This document shows, piece after piece, positions 1 through 9,525 of a DNA stretch of 64,000 nucleotides. The stretch's first letter is position 1; the number at the start of each line of letters is the position of its first letter. Both the position numbers and the translations under genes were made by a program. Source of the stretch: JBAXXL01 sp037127915 (lineage in GTDB: Bacteria > Bacteroidota > Ignavibacteria > Kapaibacteriales > UBA2268); NCBI GenBank assembly GCA_037127915.1, contig JBAXXL010000008.1, forward strand, positions 1 to 64,000, read 5' to 3'. Under the pieces are notes generated by a model that had not been told where the DNA came from, made no database searches, and was given only the letters and a program-made list of their open reading frames with translations.

Positions 1-1
1 C

Positions 2-1900
2 TCTGCCGCATTACCTGCCCAAACACTTAGCTCTATTATTAGTATCAATTTCATAGCAAAAGTGAGAAATGAAAACCTATCAGATTTTATATATTCAGCC
101 AAAAGTTCCGGTTACTTCGAATATAAAATTCGTCCGTCCGGCGCAAGAAAAGTTTATTATCCTATTCAGCATATTGTGCCTTTAGACAAGAACCAACAGA
201 TGCAAGGTATGGATTTATTTACAATTAAAGAATTTAAAGATTTATTTGACAAAGCTGAAACCTCTGGGCAAACAAAGTCAACTGTATTTTTTAATGTAAG
301 ACCAAACACTTTGGGATTTTCATTATTGTTTCCTGCGTATAGATATAAGGCAGAACGTGCTACAGTCAGAGAAAGGAAACGGAATATTTTAGGTTTTATT
401 AGCGTAGATATAAAATCTAAAGACTTTTTTGACTTAGCAATAAATGGTGGAAGTCAAAAAACAAGAAAAATAGTTCCTTCTGATTCATTAATTGCCTTCA
501 AGATTTATCAAAGTAATTCAAAACAAACTATTTATAAATCACAAAATGCAAAACTTTTCGATAATTACTCAAAACAAGGAATTAAAGACTTAGAAAAATT
601 CCAAATTTATAATAACTCACTAACAATTGATTTTTGTTCAACACCAAGTTTGGGTGGCGCATTTCAGAACAATTTACCAATCTTTGTTTTAATTGTATCA
701 CTGATTTTGAGTTTTGCGTTATTTGGGTTTATTTTATCCTTAATGACAGCTCGTGCTATGGCATTGGATTTGGCAGAAAGGATAACTCGTTCCCAACGCA
801 GAATTGTTGATACATCGCAAGATATAATCGGCGTTATGGATGTAGATGGCTTCTGGAAATCAATTAATAATGCTTGTGTAGCAATATTTGGTAAATCTGT
901 ACCCGAATTGACAGGCACTAATATCAGAATACTTCTTGAAAGTGATCAACAGGAAATTTACTCCGAAGCTATAAAACATGCTATTGAATCAGATACTCTT
1001 GATAAAGAAATTATCGAACGATTAGATTTGGAAATGATCGGAATTAATAATAAAAAATTATGGATGGAGTGGAGTTTAACTATCTCTAGGGATGATAATT
1101 TGATTTATGCAATCGGTCGAAATGCCACTTTGGAAAAGGAAGCTCAAAATGAAACCGCAATTAAAACAAAGCAAATTGAGTTATCGGAACAGTTGATTCG
1201 AGAACATAATATAGAAAACTCAAATTATATGGTTGAATTAAGTCATAAAATCAGAAATAACCTTACGTCTATTTTAGGGTATTTACAATTTTTAAAAGAA
1301 GATATGTATGATTCTAAAGAAGAAATGAAAGACTTTATAAATTATTCTTTCGAAGAATCTGAAACACTATTCCATCTTGTAGCTGAATCAATTGATAAAG
1401 GCGTTATAACAACTGATGATACAGTAAAAATTGACCAATTGGATATCATAGATATGTTAAAAAGGGTTTCGGATACATACAATAAAACCCATCAAATTAA
1501 CATTTCATTTACTACTATTGATGAACAAAACTTAGTCGTTTATGCCGATGAAAATCACTTAACAAGTGCATTATTATCATTTTATCATATCTTATTAGAT
1601 AAAGCGATAGATAAAACTTTATCCATTAGTACACATTATGAAAAAGATTCTAGTAATCTTATTCTTCAACTCTCTGCTTCCAAAAATTTAATAGTTTCAA
1701 CTATGATTAATTTGTTTAATAATACTAATTCCGAAATTTTATTATTACGGCACGACAAAGACGATATAATCATGAATCTAGCTAAAAACGCTTCCAAATT
1801 AAGAGCTATGAAAAGCCATTTAAAACCAGAAGTAATGACCGGGGATGAGGGTAATAAACTTGTAATTACTTTACCGACAGTAAGAACAACCTTAGAATAG
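2..1900 (+). CDS. CHASE-PAS sensor histidine kinase-like protein, 5' truncated by the window, degraded ATPase domain
   Basis: The reading frame is open from base 2, so the real start lies upstream; the GTG at 62 is not a convincing start because the CHASE-like ligand-sensing region already runs through it. In order: periplasmic CHASE-like region (to about base 600), one membrane segment (about 676-750), a PAS domain (about 805-1150), then a HisKA-like helix with motif ELSHKIRNNL whose His codon is at 1244. The C-terminal part aligns with an HATPase fold, but the N-box asparagines are replaced (segment ADENHLTSALLSFYHILL) and no DxGxG or GxGxG glycine motif is seen. I infer a signalling protein that may not bind ATP, a possible pseudokinase. 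No response regulator is adjacent. Confidence 0.75.
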   Translation, partial: SAALPAQTLSSIISINFIAKVRNENLSDFIYSAKSSGYFEYKIRPSGARKVYYPIQHIVPLDKNQQMQGMDLFTIKEFKDLFDKAETSGQTKSTVFFNVRPNTLGFSLLFPAYRYKAERATVRERKRNILGFISVDIKSKDFFDLAINGGSQKTRKIVPSDSLIAFKIYQSNSKQTIYKSQNAKLFDNYSKQGIKDLEKFQIYNNSLTIDFCSTPSLGGAFQNNLPIFVLIVSLILSFALFGFILSLMTARAMALDLAERITRSQRRIVDTSQDIIGVMDVDGFWKSINNACVAIFGKSVPELTGTNIRILLESDQQEIYSEAIKHAIESDTLDKEIIERLDLEMIGINNKKLWMEWSLTISRDDNLIYAIGRNATLEKEAQNETAIKTKQIELSEQLIREHNIENSNYMVELSHKIRNNLTSILGYLQFLKEDMYDSKEEMKDFINYSFEESETLFHLVAESIDKGVITTDDTVKIDQLDIIDMLKRVSDTYNKTHQINISFTTIDEQNLVVYADENHLTSALLSFYHILLDKAIDKTLSISTHYEKDSSNLILQLSASKNLIVSTMINLFNNTNSEILLLRHDKDDIIMNLAKNASKLRAMKSHLKPEVMTGDEGNKLVITLPTVRTTLE

Positions 1901-1920
1901 CATTCTCAACAAAAAATAAT

Positions 1921-1972
1921 AGGCTATTTGTTTATATTAAAGAAATTGTATTCTTAATATAGCAAATAGCCT
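1921..1972. terminator. Hairpin between convergent genes, likely bidirectional terminator
   Basis: AGGCTATTTG at 1921-1930 pairs with CAAATAGCCT at 1963-1972, and the inner bases extend the stem (TATTAA with TTAATA). It sits between the kinase-like gene stop (1900) and the convergent peptidase stop (1992), with T-rich sequence following on the plus strand. Confidence 0.7.
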
Positions 1973-1991
1973 GGTTATATTTTAGAATTTA

Positions 1992-4073
1992 TTATTTACA
2001 ATACTTGTCCAACCAATTGAAAAATTCATTCGACCAAACAATGAATTCCTGAGAATGACTAATAAAATGAGATTCTTCAGGGAATACAATCAATTTAGAA
2101 GGAATTCCTTTGGTTTGGGCAACAGTATATGCTTCTAATGATTGAGTAAAAGGTACTCTAAAATCGAATTCGCCGGTTGATATCATAATTGGAGTGTCCC
2201 AATTTTGAGCATATCTATGCGGAGAGTGTTTATCATAATAAGCTTTATTTGCTTTATCCCAATATGGACCGCCATTTTCCCAATTTGTGAACCAAAGCTC
2301 TTCAGTTTCGCCGTACATAGATTCCATATTAAATACACCACAATGTGCTATGAAAGCTTTAAAACGTCCCTGATGATTACCAGCGAGCCAAAATACAGCA
2401 TATCCACCGGCACTAGCTCCAACAGCGGCTAACTTGTCTTTGTTTACCCATGGTTCTTTGCACATTTCATCAGTACAAGACAATAAATCCTGCATAGGCA
2501 TACCACCCCAATCTTTACTGATAGCATCATTCCAACTTTGACCAAATCCCGGAACACCACGTCTATTAGGCATAAGAACTATATAACCGTGAGAAGCCAT
2601 CAATAAATAGTTCCACCTGTAATGGAAGTTTTGGCTAATCATACTTTGCGGTCCGCCTTGACAATATGTAATCATAGGATATTTCTTTGTTGAATCGAAA
2701 TCAGGAGGTAGTAAAACCCAGCAATGAATCATTTTGCCGTCTTTTGCTTTTATCCAGCGCTGTGTGATTGTAGCTGGTTTGATATTTTTGAAAAGCTCTT
2801 TATTTAAAACGGTAAGTTGTTTTTGTTGCTTTGTTCCGAAATTATAAGCATAAATATCGGTAGGATGAACCATGGAACCCTTAGTGAAATAAATGTATTT
2901 GCCATTATTACTTGCTGTTAGATTTGCATAATCACAAATTCCGGCTCCAAATACTTTCCAATTGCCATCTAAATACATTTCAAATAATTTAACTGTTCCT
3001 TGATCAGTTGCAGTCAAGTATAATGCACTTGAACCTGATTTCCAAACTTTTTCTTCAACCCATTGGTCTAAGTTGGTAGTTAACTCTTTGATTTCTTTTG
3101 TTTGACGATTGTACAACATAACCCTGATTTTATCCGATTCAAAACCTCCGCGTGCTTGGCTATTGAATGCAATCCATTTGCCGTCTGGAGAATAAAGCGG
3201 TGCTTTATCGAATCCCGGCATTCCCTTGGTGATATTTACAGTTTTCCCTGTTTTAATATCACATAAGTAAATATCCGAATCAGTCTTTTCAACAAACTCT
3301 TTGCCTGTAAGTTTCTTACAAGTATAGGCGACTTCAGTTCCTTCCGGAGACCAAGCAATTTCTTCAACACCACCAAATGGGGCTAGAGGAGTATCAAATT
3401 TTTCGGCTTTCATTATATCTTTTGATGTGCCACCATCGATAGGGAGTACGAATAAATGAGAATAATTTTCATCAGTCCAAGCATCCCAATGTCTTACCGG
3501 TAGTTTTTCATATATTCTAATTTTTGCCAACGGGTACTTTGGATATTTTTCAGCTGGAGTTTTATCCAACTTGACATCAGCTGTAAAAAATATCATATCA
3601 CCTTTAGGAGATATTCCTAAATTACCAACAGAACCCTTCTCGTTAGTGATTTTCTTAATAGATTCGGATTGCATATCATACGCATATACTTGAAATGATT
3701 CTTCTCTATTTGAAAGGAAAAGAATTTTTTTGCCGTCAGGAGTCCAACGTGCGTTGAAATCAGAGAATTTGTCGTTAGTAATTTGCTTAGTCGTTTTGCC
3801 ATCCGAAGACATGATATAGATATCTTTTATCATTGTGTTTTCTTTCAGGTTCGGTTTAGATAGATTATATAAAATCCATTTACCGTCAGGGGAGACTTGA
3901 AGTTCACCAACTCTTTTGCAGGAATATAAATCCTCCGCGGAAAAATTCCTTACTCCTAAGTTCATTTCTTCCGAATCGCTTCCTTCTTTGGATGATTCGG
4001 TTAGATCTTTTTTATTACATGAGGTTATCATACAGCCTATTAGTAATAATAGAAAAATACGTTTAATTAACAT
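1992..4073 (-). CDS. S9-family prolyl oligopeptidase / dipeptidyl aminopeptidase lipoprotein
   Basis: A serine peptidase of the S9 alpha/beta-hydrolase family that removes short peptides or acylated residues from oligopeptides. The N-terminus is a lipoprotein signal ending in ITSC (lipid-anchored Cys about residue 19), so it should be bound to an envelope membrane. Residues about 45-420 carry TolB/PD40-type beta-propeller repeats (for example SPDGKWILYN, TPDGKKILFLSN, SPDGKWIAFNSQ). The C-terminal hydrolase domain shows the nucleophile elbow GASAGGYA (Ser about 554), Asp about 637 in GEFDFRVP and His about 669 in ESHFIS, so the triad is intact. It stands alone between a terminator and a tRNA terminator. 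Substrate is not predictable. Confidence 0.92.
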   Translation of the reverse strand: MLIKRIFLLLLIGCMITSCNKKDLTESSKEGSDSEEMNLGVRNFSAEDLYSCKRVGELQVSPDGKWILYNLSKPNLKENTMIKDIYIMSSDGKTTKQITNDKFSDFNARWTPDGKKILFLSNREESFQVYAYDMQSESIKKITNEKGSVGNLGISPKGDMIFFTADVKLDKTPAEKYPKYPLAKIRIYEKLPVRHWDAWTDENYSHLFVLPIDGGTSKDIMKAEKFDTPLAPFGGVEEIAWSPEGTEVAYTCKKLTGKEFVEKTDSDIYLCDIKTGKTVNITKGMPGFDKAPLYSPDGKWIAFNSQARGGFESDKIRVMLYNRQTKEIKELTTNLDQWVEEKVWKSGSSALYLTATDQGTVKLFEMYLDGNWKVFGAGICDYANLTASNNGKYIYFTKGSMVHPTDIYAYNFGTKQQKQLTVLNKELFKNIKPATITQRWIKAKDGKMIHCWVLLPPDFDSTKKYPMITYCQGGPQSMISQNFHYRWNYLLMASHGYIVLMPNRRGVPGFGQSWNDAISKDWGGMPMQDLLSCTDEMCKEPWVNKDKLAAVGASAGGYAVFWLAGNHQGRFKAFIAHCGVFNMESMYGETEELWFTNWENGGPYWDKANKAYYDKHSPHRYAQNWDTPIMISTGEFDFRVPFTQSLEAYTVAQTKGIPSKLIVFPEESHFISHSQEFIVWSNEFFNWLDKYCK

Positions 4074-4127
4074 AATTTTATTTTTGATTGTGTAACAAAT
4101 TATAATTCTAAATTAAATCAAATACAG

Positions 4128-4164
4128 CAAAAAAAAAAGTTCTGCCTAATAATAAGCAGAACTT
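4128..4164 (-). terminator. Rho-independent terminator of the rpsT-tRNA-Arg unit
   Basis: On the minus strand the stem AAGTTCTGC/GCAGAACTT (4137-4145 with 4156-4164) is followed by a run of T (the A-run at 4128-4138 on the plus strand). It lies just downstream of tRNA-Arg. Confidence 0.85.
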
Positions 4165-4171
4165 TAGAAAG

Positions 4172-4245
4172 TACACCCGACAGGAGTCGAACCTGTAACC
4201 TTCTGATTCGTAGTCAGATATTCTATCCAGTTGAACTACGGGTGC
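4172..4245 (-). tRNA. tRNA-Arg (anticodon ACG)
   Basis: A 74-nt cloverleaf on the minus strand. The acceptor stem GCACCCG pairs with CGGGTGT (one G-U), discriminator A. The anticodon loop CTACGAA gives anticodon ACG, closed by TCTGA/TCAGA. The T arm carries GGTTCGACTCC. The 3' CCA is not encoded. It begins 9 nt after the rpsT stop and precedes a shared terminator, so it is probably processed from an rpsT transcript. An A34 Arg tRNA normally needs TadA deamination to inosine. Confidence 0.95.
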
Positions 4246-4254
4246 ATTAAAAAA

Positions 4255-4515
4255 CTAGTTAACTTTTAAAGCCGCTACAACTTTATAAAGTTTAGATTTC
4301 TTATTAGAAGCATTGTTTTTATGGATTATTCCTTTAGAAGAAACCTTGTCCAAAATACTTGTTGCTTTTTTGAAATTCTCTAATGCTACATCGTAGGTTT
4401 TAGCTTCGCGTACTGAACGTACAGCTAATTTCATTTCTTTTTTATAAGCACGGTTATATAGTCTCCGTCTGCTGGATTGCTTAATTCTCTTCAGTGCTGA
4501 TTTATGGTGTGCCAT
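4255..4515 (-). CDS. rpsT: 30S ribosomal protein S20
   Basis: A small basic protein (86 aa) that binds 16S rRNA in the body of the 30S subunit. The N-terminus MAHHKSALKRIKQSSRRR and the conserved C-terminal KGIIHKNNASNKKSKL are diagnostic of bS20. I chose the ATG at 4515 because the usual S20 start is MA(N/H)HKSA; a start two codons upstream adds ML and has no family support. tRNA-Arg follows after 9 nt on the same strand. Confidence 0.95.
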   Translation of the reverse strand: MAHHKSALKRIKQSSRRRLYNRAYKKEMKLAVRSVREAKTYDVALENFKKATSILDKVSSKGIIHKNNASNKKSKLYKVVAALKVN

Positions 4516-4626
4516 GAGCAACTCACAAGTAAAATAAATTTATAAAAATACCGAATTCAAAATTACCACTTTTACCTTAAATAACCAAATATTATAGCCA
4601 ATAATCCTAAAAAATATTCAAATTGT

Positions 4627-7098
4627 TTATAACTTATGTTTAATTTTCTTTGAAATCTTCTCCTTTACAAGCTCTTTCAAAGACTCATAAGTATGGTTAT
4701 TTGGATATATAGCGGGCATAAAGTCGATTCTAATCTTCGAAAATGGTTTAGGAAAATGACTACCGGCAGGCATTGCTAAAAAACTTCCATTAATAGCAAC
4801 AGGGATAATCGGAACGTTCAATTCCTTGCTTAATATCGCAAATGTGCGTTTAAATTCACCAACTGCCCCATTTTTTGTTCTTGTACCTTCAGGAAAAATA
4901 ATCAAGTTTTTCCCGTTTTTTAAAACTTCCGCTGTTCTTTGGATTGTATCTTTCATATTGGAATTATCTTCCATAAAAATCACATTGTTTTTATTTGCCA
5001 TTAAACGGAGAAACCAATTATTAATATGTTTCCTTTTTGCATAGAAATAAGTGTTTTTCATCGTTTTAGCTTTAATAAAAGACGTAACAATCAATCCATC
5101 AATATAGCTTTGATGATTAGGAGCAATTATACAAGGTCCATCCGGAATATTTTTGTAACCGTCTGCTTTGATTTTAAAATACAGTCTCATTAAATTTTTT
5201 GCGGTTGCAGTGAAGATAAATAATGTAGGCCAAGCTTTTTGAATTTTGACATTAACTCTTTCTTTCAAGGTAGTAGTCCAATTGCTAAAATCGGTAGTAT
5301 ATTTTTGTTTGTTTGATTTTATGTATTCTACTAACTCTCTAACTGAAGAAAAATTCGCTAAAATATCTTCATTCATCTCCATACCAAAAGATTGATTAAT
5401 GAAATATAAAAGTCCAATTTTGCCTAATGAATCCAAACCAAGATCATAATCAAGGTGATCGTCAGGACTAACAGATTTATCAATTTGGCTTTCGATGAAT
5501 TTCTTTACAGATAAATACTCGGGAACAGAGTAATCGCTTTTAGTTTCTTTCTGCTTTTTATTATCAGTGATTAACTTCTCTAATCTATATCTTTGAATTT
5601 TGCCTAATCGTGTACGAGGCAATTCGGTTTCAAATAATGTAAAATTTGAAATGCGTTTGTATGAAGTTAATTTTTCGTTAAATTGCGGTATTAGAGAATC
5701 GCGGAAGTATTTATGAAAGTCTATAATATTATTTTTAGTTAGCAAGTCGTAATCCGGAACGATAATTGCGTGTAAATTGTCCTTGCGAAATGTTACACCG
5801 GATTCTTTTATATACTCAGAATACGCATTGAGTTTTTCTTCCAATTCATTAGGGTTTATGTTTTTGCCGTTCGATAGAACAATAATTTCTTTTGATCTTC
5901 CGGTAATATATAAATAACCTTTTTTATTTACATATCCTAAATCACCTGTATAAAGCCATCCATCTTTAAGGACACTTGCTGTTTCCTCTGGTCTATTATA
6001 ATAACCTTTCATAATATTTGGACCTTTGGCACGAACTTGACCATCAAATATATCGATTTCTAAGCCCGGTAAAGCCTGTCCTGCAGATCCGATCACAGAT
6101 GCACCCGGACGCGAAAAAGTAATCATAGGGGCGGCTTCTGTCATTCCATAGCCCTCTAAAATTTCAAAACCGACATTTTGGAAAAAATGTCCGACTTCAA
6201 CACCTAAAGCGGCACCTCCGGCAACCATAATTTCTACTTTACCACCAAAACCATCGTGAACTTTATGGAAAACCTTACGAGCCAATTTAGGAGCTTTGAT
6301 TTTAGAGAAAATAGCAAGCATAATTTTTGCTTTTATATCTTTATCGATTTTAGCTTTTATACCTTTATATAATAGTTCGTAAAATCTTGGAACACCAATT
6401 AGAATGTTTACTGAATTATTCTTTAATGTTTCTATAATAACTGCCGATTGCATTGAAGGCGCAATTACAATAGTACCTCCAACATATAATGGTGCTAACA
6501 TCGAACCGGCAAGAGGGAATATGTGGTGTAAAGGTAATAATAACAACACTTGCCTATCGGGCGTGAAGATTCTTACTTCTTCCGATACGCCTCGTATGTT
6601 GGCACTCAAATTTGCGAATGAAAGCATAACACCTTTGGGTGTTCCTGTTGTTCCAGAAGTATATATGATTACAGCTGTTTTTGAATAATCTTTGATTTCT
6701 ATAGTATTATATTCGTTTTTATATTCAGAAGCAAGTTCAATATCTTCGAATGCCATTATCTGAGATATATTTTCTGTTTTATCTGAAATTTTGCTCATTT
6801 TATCTTTTAGATCAGCACTCGTAAAAATTATTTCTGGTGAGCAATCGTTTAGAATGTGAAGAACATCTTCTTCTGAGGCTAAATAATCAATGGGTACAAC
6901 AATACAGTCATTTACCCAAGCTGAAAAAAAAGCATACAGCCATTCTTCTCTATTTTCAGAATATATTGCAACTTTGGTATAGTTGTTTTTTAAATACAAT
7001 TCGGAATATTGATAAGTATAATTAAATAACTCGCGATAAGTTATCTTGTTTGTTTTGTTAATTATAGCTATTTTTTCAAGATAGTTGCTATTTATCAT
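4627..7098 (-). CDS. Fused acyl-AMP/acyl-CoA synthetase, acyl carrier domain and PlsC-type acyltransferase
   Basis: Three domains in one 823-aa chain. Residues about 1-510 are an AMP-forming ligase with the phosphate loop YTSGTTGTPKGVM (about 146-158), GYGMTEAAP, and the hinge region YTGDLGY. Residues about 520-600 form an acyl-carrier domain with DLGLDSLGK (phosphopantetheine Ser about 557). Residues about 640-823 are a PlsC/LPLAT acyltransferase with NHQSYIDG (about 661, HX4D-like block) and FPEGTRTKNG (about 735). The architecture implies that a fatty acid is adenylated, loaded on the tethered carrier and transferred to a glycerolipid, comparable in logic to Aas but in a different domain order with an internal carrier. 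It is divergent from lpxB. Substrates are inferred. Confidence 0.88.
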   Translation of the reverse strand: MINSNYLEKIAIINKTNKITYRELFNYTYQYSELYLKNNYTKVAIYSENREEWLYAFFSAWVNDCIVVPIDYLASEEDVLHILNDCSPEIIFTSADLKDKMSKISDKTENISQIMAFEDIELASEYKNEYNTIEIKDYSKTAVIIYTSGTTGTPKGVMLSFANLSANIRGVSEEVRIFTPDRQVLLLLPLHHIFPLAGSMLAPLYVGGTIVIAPSMQSAVIIETLKNNSVNILIGVPRFYELLYKGIKAKIDKDIKAKIMLAIFSKIKAPKLARKVFHKVHDGFGGKVEIMVAGGAALGVEVGHFFQNVGFEILEGYGMTEAAPMITFSRPGASVIGSAGQALPGLEIDIFDGQVRAKGPNIMKGYYNRPEETASVLKDGWLYTGDLGYVNKKGYLYITGRSKEIIVLSNGKNINPNELEEKLNAYSEYIKESGVTFRKDNLHAIIVPDYDLLTKNNIIDFHKYFRDSLIPQFNEKLTSYKRISNFTLFETELPRTRLGKIQRYRLEKLITDNKKQKETKSDYSVPEYLSVKKFIESQIDKSVSPDDHLDYDLGLDSLGKIGLLYFINQSFGMEMNEDILANFSSVRELVEYIKSNKQKYTTDFSNWTTTLKERVNVKIQKAWPTLFIFTATAKNLMRLYFKIKADGYKNIPDGPCIIAPNHQSYIDGLIVTSFIKAKTMKNTYFYAKRKHINNWFLRLMANKNNVIFMEDNSNMKDTIQRTAEVLKNGKNLIIFPEGTRTKNGAVGEFKRTFAILSKELNVPIIPVAINGSFLAMPAGSHFPKPFSKIRIDFMPAIYPNNHTYESLKELVKEKISKKIKHKL

Positions 7099-7221
7099 TA
7101 AAACCTTAATAGATTATGATTTATTAATTAAATGACAACGTATTAATTTTGGTAAAATTTTAAATATTGCAAAACACCATTAATAAAAGGAAAAATTGTG
7201 CAGATTAACAAATAATAACTG

Positions 7222-7229
7222 TATTTTTG
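7222..7229 (+). promoter_or_regulatory. Candidate Bacteroidota-type -7 box upstream of lpxB
   Basis: TATTTTTG fits the TAnnTTTG -7 consensus and lies 22 nt before the lpxB ATG. A TTG lies upstream but at a longer spacing (about 23 nt) than the usual 17-20, so support is modest. The 153-nt gap between the divergent genes must hold promoters for both directions. Confidence 0.35.
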
Positions 7230-7251
7230 CATTTATTAATTTTACAAAAGT

Positions 7252-8373
7252 ATGAACAAAAAAATATTTATAACAGCAGGTGAGACATCGGGGGATGTTT
7301 ATGGGGCTAACCTTATGAAGGCGATGCTTAAATTAAATCCCGATATTGAATTTATTGGCTTTGGAGGACCCGAAATGCAACAGTCTGGTTTAGATTCAAT
7401 TGCCGATTTTAATGAGCTTTCTGTTATGGGTTTTTGGGAAGTAGCAAAAAAATATAGTTACTTTTCCAAATTGCTTGATACTTGTAAAAAACTTGCAATT
7501 GAAAGTGATATTGATTGCTTTATAGGGATGGATTATCCGGGGTTCAACCTGAGATTGGAAAAATATTTGAAAAGCAAAGGGATATATACTTTCCATTATA
7601 TAGCACCTCAGACATGGGCTTGGGGTAAAGATCGTGAAAAGAATTTCAAAAATTCTATCGATACCTTGTTGACAGTTTTACCTTTCGAAAAAGAATATTT
7701 TGCTAATGTTAACATCCAAGCTGAATATATTGGTCATCCATTACTTGAGCATCCACTTTTGAAAAACGATCCTCCTAAATTGGATGAAAGACAATTCAAA
7801 TGCGCAATTTTAGCTGGAAGTAGAAAGCAAGAATTGGAGCACCATATACCTGTGTTAGTAGAAGTGGTCAAGAAGCTTCATTTAAAATATCCAGATTTGA
7901 AATTCGCTACATCAATTGTGAATAAGAATCATACCAAATATCTGAAAGAGTTAGAAGTTAATGGTGTCCAATTAGAATTTTATCATGATTCAAAACTTAT
8001 GATGCAGGAATGTAGATTTGGAATAATTAAATCAGGTACCTCAACATTAGAAGCCGCACTAAGCGGTTTACCTTTTTTGGCTATATATAGTACATCTTAT
8101 TTAACTTATTTATTCGCGAAACGTGTATTAAAAGTCCCAAGTATTTCTTTACCTAATATTCTATTGGATTCACCGGTAATAAGAGAATTTATCCAGTATG
8201 ATTTTAATAGTGATGCTGTTTTCCAATATTCGATGGATTTAATCGAAAACAAAAGTATATCAAATAATTTGTTGTGGAAGTTCAAGCAAATTCGTGAATT
8301 ACTAAAATGCACAGAATCACCGTCGTTAACCGCGTCGCATATAATTTTAAAAAAAAATTTTGCCAATAAATAA
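7252..8373 (+). CDS. lpxB: Lipid-A-disaccharide synthase
   Basis: A GT19 glycosyltransferase that joins UDP-2,3-diacylglucosamine and lipid X into lipid A disaccharide phosphate at the inner membrane. The 373-aa chain shows the family start (ITAGETSGDVYGANLM), FIGFGGPEMQ, DYPGFNLRL, and HYIAPQTWAWGKDR near residue 115, plus the C-terminal donor-binding block IIKSGTSTLEAALSG. Length is normal. It is followed by buk after 54 nt. With waaA and lptE in the window it confirms a lipopolysaccharide-making outer membrane. Confidence 0.96.
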   Translation: MNKKIFITAGETSGDVYGANLMKAMLKLNPDIEFIGFGGPEMQQSGLDSIADFNELSVMGFWEVAKKYSYFSKLLDTCKKLAIESDIDCFIGMDYPGFNLRLEKYLKSKGIYTFHYIAPQTWAWGKDREKNFKNSIDTLLTVLPFEKEYFANVNIQAEYIGHPLLEHPLLKNDPPKLDERQFKCAILAGSRKQELEHHIPVLVEVVKKLHLKYPDLKFATSIVNKNHTKYLKELEVNGVQLEFYHDSKLMMQECRFGIIKSGTSTLEAALSGLPFLAIYSTSYLTYLFAKRVLKVPSISLPNILLDSPVIREFIQYDFNSDAVFQYSMDLIENKSISNNLLWKFKQIRELLKCTESPSLTASHIILKKNFANK

Positions 8374-8427
8374 AGAATTAATAAATTTGTAATTCAGAAA
8401 ATAATATTATAAATATAAAGGAAAAAT

Positions 8428-9504
8428 ATGAAAATTTTAGCAATTAATCCAGGTTCTACATCAACAAAAATATCTGTTTATGAAGATTTAACCGAAATTT
8501 TTACAAAAACTTTGCGCCATGAAACCGAAGTTATTAGTCAATATCATACTATTTATAGCCAATTCGATTTTCGTAAGAAAATTATACTTGAAACTTTAAA
8601 AGAAGAAAACATTTCAATTTGTGATATTGAATGCTGTGTTGGTCGAGGTGGTGTGATAAAACCCGTACCCGGAGGTGTTATTCGTGTTAATGATCATCTA
8701 ATTGAGGATTTAAAAGTTGTTGGTATTATGGGTGAGCATGCATCGAACTTAGGTGGTGTATTGGCACATGAAATAGCTAGTGAAACTAAGTTTCCTCAAA
8801 ACTGTTTTATTGTCGATCCTGTAGTTGTGGACGAACTCGAACCACTTGCACGCTACTCTGGACATCCAGCTATCGAACGTATGAGTATTTTCCATGCGTT
8901 AAATCAAAAAGCAGTTGCACATAGTCATGCTCGCAAGGTACATAAAAAATATGAAGAACTGAATTTAATAGTTATTCACTTAGGTGGCGGTGTTACTGTT
9001 GGTGCTCATAAGAAAGGCAGAGTAGTTGATGTGAATAATGGTTTAAATGGTGATGGTCCATTTTCGCCGGAACGTTCCGGTTCTTTGCCAATGTTCCAAT
9101 TTGCAAGTTTATGTTTTTCAGAAAAATATGACTTTAATACAATCAAAAAAATGATAACAGGCAATGGCGGATTAGTTGCATATTTGGGATCCAATAACGG
9201 TATAGAAATTGAAAAAATGATTGCAAATGGCGATAAAAAAGCGGAAGAAGTTTACAATGCTATGTGTTATCAAATTGCTAAAGAAATTGGAGCTATGGCC
9301 GCAGTTTTGGATGGTAATGTTGATTATATATTAATAACAGGTGGTTTAGCTTATTCTAATATCATTGTTAAATATATATCAGATAAGGTTAGATTTATTG
9401 CTCCAATTGAGATATACCCGGGTGAAAATGAAATGCAAGCATTAGCTGAAGGTGCTTATTATGCATTGAACGGTGAATATTCTATAAATGAGTATATTCG
9501 TTAA
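8428..9504 (+). CDS. buk: Butyrate kinase
   Basis: An ASKHA-fold kinase that interconverts butyryl phosphate + ADP and butyrate + ATP; branched-chain relatives are common. The family N-terminus LAINPGSTSTKISVYED, the HLGGGVTVGAHKKGRVVDVNNG block near residue 180, GDGPFSPERSGSLP, and the C-terminal LITGGLAYS and PGENEMQALAEGA all fit. Length 358 aa is typical. A 6-base AAGGAA lies just upstream of the ATG. No phosphotransbutyrylase gene is next to it, unlike classic ptb-buk operons, so the true acyl substrate and pathway direction are open. Confidence 0.94.
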   Translation: MKILAINPGSTSTKISVYEDLTEIFTKTLRHETEVISQYHTIYSQFDFRKKIILETLKEENISICDIECCVGRGGVIKPVPGGVIRVNDHLIEDLKVVGIMGEHASNLGGVLAHEIASETKFPQNCFIVDPVVVDELEPLARYSGHPAIERMSIFHALNQKAVAHSHARKVHKKYEELNLIVIHLGGGVTVGAHKKGRVVDVNNGLNGDGPFSPERSGSLPMFQFASLCFSEKYDFNTIKKMITGNGGLVAYLGSNNGIEIEKMIANGDKKAEEVYNAMCYQIAKEIGAMAAVLDGNVDYILITGGLAYSNIIVKYISDKVRFIAPIEIYPGENEMQALAEGAYYALNGEYSINEYIR

Positions 9505-9525
9505 AATATTATTTAGATTTGAGAT

